Positions 1 through 6,672 of a stretch of 6,672 bases of DNA are shown here, one piece after another; the first letter of the stretch is position 1; the number at the start of each line of letters is the position of its first letter. A model generated the notes under the pieces. The model was not told the DNA's origin. It saw nothing but the letters and a program-made list of their open reading frames with translations, and did no database searches. This stretch comes from Paracoccaceae bacterium. GTDB lineage: Bacteria; Pseudomonadota; Alphaproteobacteria; Rhodobacterales; Rhodobacteraceae. The position numbers and the translations under genes were made by a program. The stretch spans positions 1 to 6,672 of the forward strand of contig JAAUPC010000201.1 of the NCBI GenBank assembly GCA_012036325.1, read 5' to 3'.

Positions 1-645
1 CTCGGCCCGGTCGGCGGCGCGGTCAGGGCGGCGAACCTCTGGGCTTTGCGGAATGGCCACCAGAAGCGCCGCCTCCGCCGGGGTCAGGCGCAGGGGTTCC
101 TTGCCGAAGTAGCTGATGGAGGCCGCGCGGACGCCTTCAAGATTGCCGCCAAAGGGGGCAAGATGCAGATAAAGCTGCAGGATCTGGTCTTTGGTCAGCC
201 GCCGTTCCAACGCCAATGCCACGCGCATTTGGCGCAGCTTGCCGCCGACCTGGCCGGTCGTCCCCTCCTCCAACAGGCGCGCGACCTGCATCGTCAGGGT
301 CGATCCGCCCGAGATGACGCGCCCGTTCCACGCTGCCTGAAGGACCGCCCGCAGCATCGACCGGGGATCGACGCCCGGATGGTCGTAAAAGCGCTTGTCC
401 TCATAGGCGAGGAGCATGGCGATGTAGTCAGGGTCAACCTTGTCAGGCGGCAAGGCCAGCCGCCAGCGCCCGTCCGCCACGGTAAAGGCACGCAAAAGGT
501 CGCCGTCGCGGTCGAGGACTTCGATGGAGGTCGCAACTGTCAGGGGCGGCAGGATCGTGGCGTCGATCCAGTGGTCCAGCCGGTCGCGGCCATAGGCGGC
601 AAGCCAGAGGGTTGCGGCAAGGGCGATGATCCAGCGCGCGCGCAT
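1..645 (-). CDS. pbpC: Penicillin-binding protein 1C, N-terminal part (glycosyltransferase 51 domain), cut by window edge
   Basis: This is the first 215 codons of a class A penicillin-binding protein, a periplasmic membrane-anchored enzyme that polymerises lipid II into glycan strands. The transpeptidase domain would lie beyond the left edge. Seen in the translation: a short hydrophobic membrane anchor at residues 5-18 (WIIALAATLWLAAY); motif 1 YEDKRFYDHPGVD at 81-93, with catalytic Glu82; motif 2 GGSTLTMQ at 113-120; motif 3 KLRQM..ALALERRLTKDQILQLYL at 136-160; and motif 4 APFGGNLEGVRAAS..YFGK at 163-182. The APFGGNLEGV wording and the Gln in KLRQ fit PBP1C rather than PBP1A or PBP1B. The ATG at 645 precedes the anchor directly; its Shine-Dalgarno is weak (AGAAAG about 13 bases upstream). 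The gene follows the A2M gene on the same strand, as in yfhM-pbpC of E. coli. The family call is very secure; the intactness of the rest cannot be seen. Confidence 0.95.
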   Translation of the reverse strand, partial: MRARWIIALAATLWLAAYGRDRLDHWIDATILPPLTVATSIEVLDRDGDLLRAFTVADGRWRLALPPDKVDPDYIAMLLAYEDKRFYDHPGVDPRSMLRAVLQAAWNGRVISGGSTLTMQVARLLEEGTTGQVGGKLRQMRVALALERRLTKDQILQLYLHLAPFGGNLEGVRAASISYFGKEPLRLTPAEAALLVAIPQSPEVRRPDRAADRAE

Positions 646-677
646 CAGATGGACGTTCTTTCTTGGACCGGAATCAA

Positions 678-689
678 GGGCTTAAGCCC
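678..689. repeat. 12-bp perfect palindrome GGGCTTAAGCCC upstream of pbpC
   Basis: GGGCTTAAGCCC at 678-689 is its own reverse complement. It lies 33 bases upstream of the pbpC ATG and just outside the outer arm of the nested repeat. On the minus strand it is followed by TTGATT, which is too short a T-run to call an intrinsic terminator. It could be the edge of the repeat element or a protein-binding site; nothing in the sequence decides between these. Confidence 0.5.
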
Positions 690-692
690 GCC

Positions 693-822
693 GGGCCGCG
701 CCCTCCCTCCCCCATGGGAGGGCGCTTTGCAGCGTCTCAAACCCGAACTTCGGGGGGAGTACCGGCACCATAAAGCGCCTACCTCCAACGTTGCTGCGCC
801 CACCCGAGGGAGGGCGCGGCCC
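693..822. repeat. Nested inverted-repeat element between A2M gene and pbpC
   Basis: The outer arms are a perfect 17-bp inverted repeat: GGGCCGCGCCCTCCCTC at 693-709 and its reverse complement at 806-822, separated by 96 bases. Inside lies a perfect 8-bp pair (GGCGCTTT at 721-728, AAAGCGCC at 772-779), and at the centre a small hairpin (CCCGA at 742-746, TCGGG at 750-754). Each outer arm can instead fold locally: GCGCCCTC 698-705 with GAGGGCGC 718-725 (or CCCTCCC 705-711 with GGGAGGG 716-722), and GCGCCC 796-801 with GGGCGC 812-817. The long-range and local folds are mutually exclusive. No transposase gene or clear target-site duplication was seen. It may be an interspersed intergenic repeat, an mRNA processing or stability structure, or an attenuator. 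The symmetry is seen directly; the function is unknown. Confidence 0.8.
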
Positions 823-854
823 TGTGTTTCGCCTTTTGACCGTCGGGTCATCGC

Positions 855-1451
855 TTACGGCGCAATCGTCACTTCGCCGGTTTCCCCCCGGGCGCGGAAG
901 TCGGGGCGGTACATATCCTCGACTGACGCTGCCGCATGGTGGAAGGTGCCGGGGCTGATCGCACGCACCACATAGGCCAGCCGGAACGGCCGGTCCGATG
1001 TCCAGTCCACCGCCGTCAGGAACCTGTCCTGCCGGAACTCGCTGTGTTGGACGTCAGCGAGGGTATCCAGCCAGGCAAGCTCGGAGGTGGAGCCCGCGCT
1101 CATCAGGTTGGGGTTATCGATCTCGAACCCGGCGGGCAAGGGGTCTGCCACCATCAGCCGCGCTTCGCTGTAGGCGAAGGGCGTAACCGTCAGCATCGTG
1201 ACCAGACGGGTGCCTGCGGTGATACCGTCCAGTGACACTTCGGTTCCGTCCATCGTGTAGTAGGTCCGGGTGATGGCATAGCCGTTGCCGCCCGCGGGTT
1301 CGGGTTCCGAAGGCACGCCATAGGTGGTGACGGTCAGCGTGGTGTCGACGCCGTCGTTCTTGACCACCACCGGCGTCACCGCGCCTGCGTCCAGCACCCG
1401 GACCAGCGGCCCATCGGCAGGTGCGCCGTCGATGGTGATGCCATTCGGCAC
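855..1451 (-). pseudogene. C-terminal A2M fragment (bMG10-like domain) separated from the main frame by the frameshift
   Basis: This frame is open from a GTG at 1451 to TAA at 855 (198 codons). It starts VPNGITIDGAPADGPL and ends with VEDMYRPDFRARGETGEV, the usual C-terminal signature of bacterial A2Ms. It holds a beta-rich domain expected to contact the thioester domain and protect the thioester. It continues the protein whose upstream frame reads ATWALLATNALIDRPGAE. No Shine-Dalgarno precedes the GTG and no signal peptide is present, so it is unlikely to be a separate gene. If the shift is real this part would not be made, and the A2M would lack its last domain. Confidence 0.85.
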
Positions 1452-4400
1452 CGGGCCGGTCGATCAGCGCGTTGGTGGCCAGCAGGGCCCAAGTCGCCTC
1501 TTGCGTCGACAGGTTGGTGCCGGCCGTGGCGATGCGGTCGGTCAGCGCCTCACGGTCAATGGCGTTCGACCCCGCCTCAACCGCAAGCGTCAGAAGGGCG
1601 GCCGCGTCACGGTAGCGGGTGCCATAGTCCACCCGCCAGATCTGCCCCTCATCCGGCCCAAGGCCCGCAAGTTTGGCCGCGGCCTTGCGGAACATCGCAT
1701 CGGCCCGCGCCTGATCGCCGTAGGACGCCAGCGCCGCCGCAAGCTGCGCCTGCGCGATGGGGGTAGCGAAGTCGTCGCCCTTCACGTCGGCGTAGTAGCG
1801 CAGATCGCCCACCGCTGCGGCCCCTTCACGCGCCAGGACCATGAGAGCGTAGGCCAGCGCCTCACCCCCGCCATTGGTTCCGGCGCTGAAATCGGGGGCG
1901 TAGTTCACCTGATTGCGCAGGTTTGCCAGCGCGTTCTTGAAGGCCAGATCAGGCACCGCATAGCCCTGCGCGCGGGCGCGGCTGAGGAAGTCGGTCACAA
2001 AGGCATCCAGCCAGAAGTCGCCTTCCCCCGGTCCCCATAGCCCGAACCCGCCAGTGGAGGACTGGTTGGCAAGGATTTCCACCAGCGCCTCATTGATGCG
2101 GCCCTGCAGGGTGGCGTCACCTTCAAGGTCCATCACCTGCGCCACCTCATCAAAGTAGAGAAGCGGCAGCGCGCGGCTGGTCATCTGTTCGGTGCAGCCG
2201 TAGGGGTAACGGTCAAGCGCGGCCAAGAGCCCCGGCGCGTTCAGCCGGGCAAGCGGGCCAATCGCCATCGTCGCCTTGCCCGAGCCAGCCACAAGGCCCG
2301 CAAGGACATTCTCGTCAAACGTGAAGCTTTGGCCCTTTGCAAGGTCCAGCCGGGTGATCCGGGCAACCTCGGGATCGTTCACCTGCACCGGGATCGTCAG
2401 GGTCTTCTTCAGCTGTTTGCCGTCCGGCGTGGTGAGGCTGACGTCAATCGTGTGAACCCCTACCTCGCCCGCCGTCACCGGCACCTCGAACACCGCCTTG
2501 GCCTGATCGCCAAGGTCAAAGCCCGAGGGCACTGTGCCAAGCGTCAGGCCATTGGCCACCACATCCAGGCTCATCCGGCCCGAAGGCCCGGTGGCGTGGA
2601 CGATCTCCAACAGAAGGCGGCTTTCATCGCCGGGGGACAGGAAGCGCGGCAGGCTGGCGGTCACCACGACCGGGTCGCGCACCAGAACCTCGGCGCTGGC
2701 TTGGCCAATGCCGGTTTTCGACCAGGCCACAGCCATCACCTTGACCGTGCCGTTGAAGCTGGGCAGATCGAAGCTCGTGCGGGCATAGCCGTCAGCGCCT
2801 ACCGTCACGGGGCCGGTGAAATAGGCCACCAACTCTTCCGTGGGGGGCGGGGCTTGCAGCCGGGCCTGCGCGCCTGCGTCACCGCCGGAGCGGACCTCGC
2901 CCACGGCGCCGTTCAGCCCGTCGATCAGACGGCCATAGATGTCACGGATGCCCACGCCAAGACGGCGCTGGCCGAAGTAATGGCCTTGCGGATCAGGGTC
3001 CTTGAGGCCGGTCAGGTTCAGGATGCCCACATCAACCGCGGCGATGGTGACATAGGCGGTTTCACCCGCCGTCACGCCCTCAACCTTCACCGCCACCTCA
3101 AGCGGCCCGCGTGGGGCAGCTTCCGCCGCCATCTCGACCGTGGCTTTCAGCGCCCGCGTGCCGGGGTCGATTGCAGCATGGGTCAGGCCAAGTGCGCGCG
3201 AGGGCACCCGCCCCGCCGCCACATCCATCGGCCGCAGGACGCTTGCCGTGACATAGACCCCCGCGCCCCATTCATCGGTCACGGGCAGGGTGATCAGGTT
3301 CTCACCCTCAACCACCTCAACCGCCTGCATCGTCACCAAACGGTTCGACAGCACGGTCACCAAAGCCGTGCCCGCCGCGCGGGGCACAAGGCGCAAGGTT
3401 GCGGTGTCGCCCGGCGCATAGGCCTCCTTGTCCAAGGACAGTTCCAGCGTGTCGGGCGTGGCGCTGGCGTCGGCGGGGGCATACCAGCCCGCGTAAAACT
3501 CGGTCGAGGTGGCGGCTTGGCCCCCATCGGTGCGTTCCACCAGAATTTCATAGCTGCCCCAGGTGACGGGGGCGGCCACTTCCACCGGGGTGCTGCCAAG
3601 GGTCACTTCGCCTTCGGCCACTGGGGTGCGGGTGGTGACGGGTTCCCAGTTCCAGTTGCCATAGCTCTGATACCATTGGTAATTCGTCTCAACCCTGACG
3701 ACCTGCCACTTCACCGGCATCGCAACAAGGGCCTGTTCGGCATCGACGGCAATCAGGTTGAACCGCGCCTCACCGCCTTCGGGTGCGACGCCGTCAAAGA
3801 GGGTGCGAACGCCGATCATCGGCTCAGCCGGAGTCAGCGCCTTGGTCACCACCCGCTCTACCGGGCGGCCCGAGCCTTCGGCGACGCGGATCGTCACCCG
3901 CGCCTGAAGCGGGCGGTGGGGGTCTTCGACTGTGGGCAGGAAGACGGGAAGGGTGGCATTGCCTTCGGCATCCGTCTCGGCCCCATCCAGCGCGGTCATC
4001 TGGGCACTGAAGGGTTGGTCATGGCGGCCAAACGTATAGCCCGGGTGCGCCTCCAACCCTTCGGTTGCGCGGAGAAGGACCTCACCTTCAATGGCCAGGC
4101 CCGCGCCTGGCGCGCCGAAAAGATAGCGTGCGGCGACGGTCAGATCGACGGTGCTGTCAGTGCCGACCGAGAGGGGCGTGTCGGCCAAAGTCAGGTCAAA
4201 ATCGATGCGTTCGGGCAGGAAATCCTCGACCAGGAAGGTGCGAGAGGCAAGGGCAGGGGCCTCAAGGTCGGCAAACATCTCCAACCGCCAGACGCCGCGC
4301 GGGGCGGACCCTGCGATGGGCTGGGCAAAGACATAGCCGCCGCCCTGGTCATTCACCACAGCGCGGGCATATTCCACGCCATCGGGGCGGCTGACCACGG

Positions 4401-6303
4401 CGGTCAGGGGCAGGCCTTCGACTGCCGCCTGCTGGGCGTCGCGCGCCAAGACGGTGGCGAAGACGGTTTCCCCGGCGCGATAGGCGCCACGGTCGGTGGT
4501 GATGAAGACGTCCACCGGCGGGGCGGCCTCACGGCCCTCAACCCCACGGTCGGAAAGGTCAAATTCCGGGTCGGTCAGGGACAAGAAGGCGATGTCGTTT
4601 TCACCATCCCGCGCGACAACCATCGCCGGCGCGCTGCCGCCAAGGCCGCGCGTCAGACCGGCGTCAAACCGGGCGTAACCCATATCGTCGGTCGTGGCGG
4701 TGCCCAGAACGGCATTGGCGCGGTTCAGAAGTTCCACGGTGATGCCGGGCTTCGCCCCGGCGGTGCCAAGGCTGCGGACAAAGACATGCAAACCGTCCAC
4801 GCCCGACATCGTTGTGAGCCCAAGGTCTGAAACCACGAACCACTGCCAGCCTGCAGGCACCACGTAGGGGTCAACCCCGGGAACCGAGGCTTTCAGGGCA
4901 TAAATGCCCGCAGACAGGCCTTCCAGCGCGTCACCCAAAGGCAGGCGGGTGGTCACGTCGCGGTTGACCTCCTGGCCCACGATGGCAGTGCCGCTCCACA
5001 GCTCTTCGCCCACGGTGTCGGCGAAATACCCCTCAAAGTAGGACTGCATCGGCGCGCCGAAATAGTAATCCTGGATTGAGCGCAGAAGGTTGCGGTCGGT
5101 GACCCGGAACAGGGTCAGATCGAGCTTGTCGGTGTTCACCGTCTCGACCGGAAGGGCCACATCGGCGGTGTTCGGCAGCACGTATCCCCGGCCCGGAAAG
5201 CGGACGCCGGGCGCACGGTCGCGAATGTATTGCGTGACCTCAACAGACTTCGCCATGGTCTGGCCGTCAGCCGCAGGCAGGCCCTCGCGGAAGGTCAGGC
5301 TGTAGCGTTTGCCATGCTCCAGCCCCGTCACGCAAAGCTGCCGGTAGCCGCCGGCCTCAACCACCATCCCGGTCTCGGCCAGTTGCACGAAGCTGGAATA
5401 TTCCACGCCCGAGGCGACAAGATCTTCCGAGAAGGTGGCACAAATGCGCGGGCGGGCAAGGTCGGACTGCACCACGGTTTCGGTGATGCGGAAGCCGTAT
5501 TTGCCGATGGCAACCTCAAGCGCGGCTTCGGTATCGGTGCGGGGCTGCAAGGATTGCGCCAGGCGCAGCGCTTGCACCATGTCACGCCCCCGGCCGTTGC
5601 GTTCCAGAACATCGGCCATCACGACCAGGATCGTATGGCGCAATGCGGGGTTTTCGGCCCGCAGGTAAGCGTTCGTCGACGACTGAAGCGCCTGATAGAA
5701 GAAATAGCCCGACTGATTGCTGTCAGCGACCCCGGCAGCAAGCTGGCGGCGGGCAAATTCGCCCCAGGTCGCGGCATCGTCGGTCAGGTTCAGCGCGGCA
5801 CCGGTGAAGGCCGCAGCCCCCGCCCAGTCGCCCCGCCCCTCAGCCTCAAGTGCTGCTTGCAGGTGCTCTTCGGCGGTCCAGGGGCCGGTGGTGTGCTGGC
5901 GGCCCAGGTTCTGGGCCTGTTCAAAGGCGCTCTGGATGTCCCAGTCGGGCAGGAAGGCGATCTCGGCCCGCCGGTCAGCCGCCTGCGCGCGAATGGCCGC
6001 GTCGCCTTCAAGCAGAATGGCCGAGAATGCACCCTGGAAGAACACCCCTTCGCCCGGGCCGCTTTTCACGAAACAGCTGCCGTTCCGCGTGTTGTAGACA
6101 AAGGCCGTGGCGCGCGGATTTGTCAGCGCCGCCCGCTCGCACGCTTCGATCGTGGTATCGAAGACCGAGGCGATGTCGCCCCCCGGCAGGTCCTGGTCCT
6201 GCGTCAGCACCGCGCGACGGTCGGGAATCAGGTCCTGCGCCTGCGCCAGCCCCGAAAGCGCGCAAAAGGCCGCCACAAGGCTGAGTTTTTGAAACCAACG
6301 CAT
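855..6303 (-). CDS. Secreted bacterial alpha-2-macroglobulin with N-terminal PAN-like domain; frame broken near 1443 (frameshifted gene)
   Basis: This is a periplasmic protease trap of the bacterial A2M family (compare YfhM of E. coli), about 1815 residues once one frameshift is bridged. The ATG at 6303 is chosen because GGGAGG sits 7 bases upstream and a signal peptide follows (MRWFQKLSLVAAF..., likely cut after AQA, residue 22). In order: a PAN/apple-like module, about 30-98 (Cys55, Cys77); a helical TPR-like stretch, about 140-265; MG-type beta domains from about 370; the MG2 motif DRGAYRAGETV at 604-614; a bait-region domain with YQWYQSYGNWNWE at 875-887 and WYAPAD at 940-945; the A2M core ELVAYFTGPV...FDLPSFNGTVKV..VAW at 1157-1194; the thioester GCTEQ with Cys1370 and Gln1373; and a bMG10-like end with VEDMYRPD at 1794-1801 before TAA. 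There is no lipobox cysteine, unlike lipoprotein YfhM. Around residue 1620 the frame shifts by one base. Uninterrupted translation instead ends at 1114, with about 109 out-of-frame His/Arg-rich residues. It could be a sequencing error or a genuine pseudogene. Confidence 0.93.
1440..1455 (-). other. Frameshift site in the A2M gene
   Basis: On the minus strand the junction reads CCC GGT GCC GAA T GGC ATC ACC ATC GAC. Removing the single T (the A at 1443 on the plus strand) gives the continuous reading RPGAEGITIDGAP, which joins two well-formed halves. A loss of two bases would restore the frame equally well. No slippery heptamer followed by a stem or pseudoknot was seen, and the site is not a homopolymer run. 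The exact base at fault is inferred; the frame change itself is plain from the two translations. Confidence 0.85.
2185..2196 (-). other. Thioester motif codons (CTEQ) of the A2M
   Basis: TGC ACC GAA CAG encodes Cys1370-Thr-Glu-Gln1373 within YPYGCTEQMTSRALPLLY. In the A2M/complement family the Cys side chain and the Gln form an internal thioester that covalently captures the attacking protease. The motif is complete, so the trap chemistry is predicted to be retained; several bacterial A2Ms of the other subgroup lack it. Confidence 0.93.
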
Positions 6304-6310
6304 CGAAATG

Positions 6311-6316
6311 CCTCCC
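6311..6316 (-). promoter_or_regulatory. Shine-Dalgarno of the A2M gene
   Basis: GGGAGG on the minus strand lies 7 bases before the ATG at 6303. It decides the start: the frame stays open 92 codons further upstream (to an ATG at 6579), but that stretch has no such site, would bury the signal peptide and runs antisense into the divergent gene. Confidence 0.85.
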
Positions 6317-6331
6317 GGATCACTGCCCTGA

Positions 6332-6360
6332 ATGTCGCATGGGCCGCGCCGCGCTGGCAA
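6332..6360 (-). promoter_or_regulatory. Possible weak sigma-70-type promoter for the A2M-pbpC operon
   Basis: On the minus strand TTGCCA (6360-6355) is followed, after a 17-base spacer, by CGACAT (6337-6332). The -35 matches TTGACA in five of six positions; the -10 is poor (two of six). A start a few bases further on would leave a leader of about 20-25 bases containing the GGGAGG site. It is offered only as the best candidate in this gap. Confidence 0.22.
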
Positions 6361-6475
6361 GCGTGCAGAACGTGGCAATGGCCCTTCCGGCGTTAAGTCT
6401 TGGTTCACTTCGTTGCGGCAGGGTAGTCGCGTAAACCGGACCTGCGGGGGTCTGGAATCGGCACGAAATGTCGAC

Positions 6476-6483
6476 AGGGTGGG
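6476..6483 (+). promoter_or_regulatory. Shine-Dalgarno of the plus-strand gene
   Basis: AGGGTGGG ends one base before the ATG at 6485; the AGGG part (6476-6479) gives a spacing of 5 bases. It supports the ATG at 6485 over the out-of-frame ATG at 6468, although the in-frame GTG at 6479 cannot be fully excluded. Confidence 0.55.
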
Positions 6484-6484
6484 T

Positions 6485-6672
6485 ATGGATCTTTCGGAAC
6501 GGTTGCTCAGGGAACGGCGCGCAAGGCTTGCGGCAGAACGCCTGCTGGAGCAGAAAAGTCGTGAACTTTTCGCGGCCAATGAAAAACTCGCGATCCACGC
6601 GCGGTCCCTGTCCGACCAGATCGTCGAACAGCGGCAGGTCGTCCGCTCTGCCCTGTCTGAGGCAGAGCTTCT
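6485..6672 (+). CDS. N-terminal coiled coil of a putative sensor histidine kinase, cut by window edge
   Basis: Sixty-two codons are open from ATG 6485 to the right edge with no stop. The product begins MDLSERLLRERRARLAAERL and continues LEQKSRELFAANEKLAIHARSLSDQIVEQRQVV. It is charged, has leucines and alanines at heptad-like spacing, and has no signal peptide or membrane segment, so it looks like a cytoplasmic coiled coil. From memory, the wording RLLEQKSRELFAANEKL followed by HARSLSDQIVEQR is typical of the start of PAS-containing, often hybrid, sensor histidine kinases in Rhodobacterales. No PAS, dimerisation or ATPase motif falls inside the window, so the catalytic identity is inference. 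It is divergent from the A2M gene; a regulatory link is possible but not shown. Confidence 0.62.
   Translation, partial: MDLSERLLRERRARLAAERLLEQKSRELFAANEKLAIHARSLSDQIVEQRQVVRSALSEAEL

Larger units (their letters stand above)
646..854. other. Gap between A2M gene and pbpC; no convincing gene
   Basis: These 209 bases separate the A2M stop codon from the pbpC start, both genes being on the minus strand. Most of the space is a nested inverted-repeat element (listed separately). A 68-codon minus-strand frame (851 to 645) spans it and its TGA overlaps the pbpC ATG as TGATG. Its product is rich in Arg, Gly and Pro and lies almost wholly inside the repeat, so it is not called as a gene. No clear pbpC promoter was seen; read-through from the A2M gene is the simplest expectation. 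Confidence 0.7.
6304..6484. promoter_or_regulatory. Divergent intergenic region between the A2M gene and the putative sensor kinase gene
   Basis: These 181 bases separate two divergent start codons and must carry the promoters for both directions unless more distant ones are used. Both Shine-Dalgarno sites are visible at its ends. No strong sigma-70 hexamer pair was seen in the plus direction. A weak interrupted inverted repeat, AAGT-8-ACTT at about 6395-6410, is too short to call an operator. No RNA gene was recognised. Confidence 0.55.

Noticed and set aside
678..689. Intrinsic terminator after the A2M gene at the GGGCTTAAGCCC palindrome
   Set aside because: The palindrome leaves no loop without opening central pairs and is followed only by TTGATT, not a T-run.
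645..851. 68-codon minus-strand frame as a gene
   Set aside because: It is almost entirely made of the inverted-repeat element and has a low-complexity Arg/Gly/Pro composition; no family is recognised. Kept only as an observation.
46..975. Plus-strand open frame of 309 codons opposite pbpC and the repeat gap
   Set aside because: It runs antisense through the intact glycosyltransferase motifs, then through the inverted repeat and into the A2M end; no family resemblance.
1114..1440. His/Arg-rich tail of the uninterrupted A2M frame as a functional C-terminus
   Set aside because: It is the out-of-frame reading of the conserved C-terminal domain, which is coherent in the other frame down to its VEDMYRPD signature.
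1440..1460. Programmed +1 frameshifting at CCC-G in the A2M gene
   Set aside because: CCC followed by G can favour +1 slippage of proline tRNA, and the offset is in the right direction. However, there is no adjacent stop codon, internal Shine-Dalgarno or downstream structure, and a single extra base explains the junction more naturally as GAEGITIDG.
2329..4830. Long plus-strand open frame of 833 codons opposite the A2M gene
   Set aside because: It lies entirely antisense to a clearly recognised A2M. Its composition (very rich in His, Gly, Arg, with no recognisable domain) is what the complement of GC-rich codons gives.
5230..6396. Plus-strand open frame of 388 codons opposite the A2M N-terminus
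   Set aside because: Antisense shadow of the signal peptide, PAN-like and helical regions; no domain, no convincing ribosome site, His/Gly/Arg-rich.
6304..6579. Upstream extension of the A2M frame to an ATG at 6579
   Set aside because: The 92 extra residues are Arg/Ser/Pro-rich, have no ribosome site, would place the signal peptide internally and overlap the divergent gene. The ATG at 6303 with GGGAGG is clearly better.
6468..6672. Alternative plus-strand start at ATG 6468 (MSTGWVW...)
   Set aside because: It is in a different frame from the coiled-coil product and gives an Arg/Ser/Cys-mixed translation typical of a shadow frame.

Overview
The window is GC-rich, with dense GC-biased codon use, and its gene content points to an alphaproteobacterium, most likely a member of the Rhodobacterales (Rhodobacteraceae). 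This placement is inferred from protein character and recalled family resemblance, not from a database search.

Layout, left to right: (1) positions 1-645, minus strand, hold the N-terminal 215 residues of a PBP1C-type penicillin-binding protein (pbpC), cut by the left window edge, with all conserved glycosyltransferase-51 motifs visible. (2) Positions 646-854 are a 209-base gap without a convincing gene. They hold a nested inverted-repeat element (17-bp perfect outer arms, 8-bp inner arms, a central hairpin and a neighbouring 12-bp palindrome) that probably folds in the operon transcript. (3) Positions 855-6303, minus strand, are one very large gene for a secreted bacterial alpha-2-macroglobulin (A2M) of about 1815 residues. 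It has a signal peptide, a PAN/apple-like module, a helical repeat region, MG domains, a bait-region domain, the A2M core domain, an intact CTEQ thioester and a C-terminal bMG10-like domain. The reading frame is broken once, near position 1443, so the last ~195 residues lie in a different frame. (4) Positions 6304-6484 are a 181-base divergent intergenic region. (5) Positions 6485-6672, plus strand, hold the first 62 residues of a coiled-coil protein resembling the N-terminus of Rhodobacterales sensor histidine kinases, cut by the right edge.

The A2M and pbpC genes form the known bacterial A2M-PBP1C pair (E. coli yfhM-pbpC is the reference). In the accepted hypothesis the A2M traps invading proteases in the periplasm while PBP1C repairs peptidoglycan, so the pair acts as an envelope-defence and repair unit. 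The system is a known type. The less ordinary points are the PAN plus helical N-terminal extension on a non-lipoprotein A2M, the loss of one predicted PAN disulfide, the frameshift that separates the C-terminal domain, and the structured element between the two genes.
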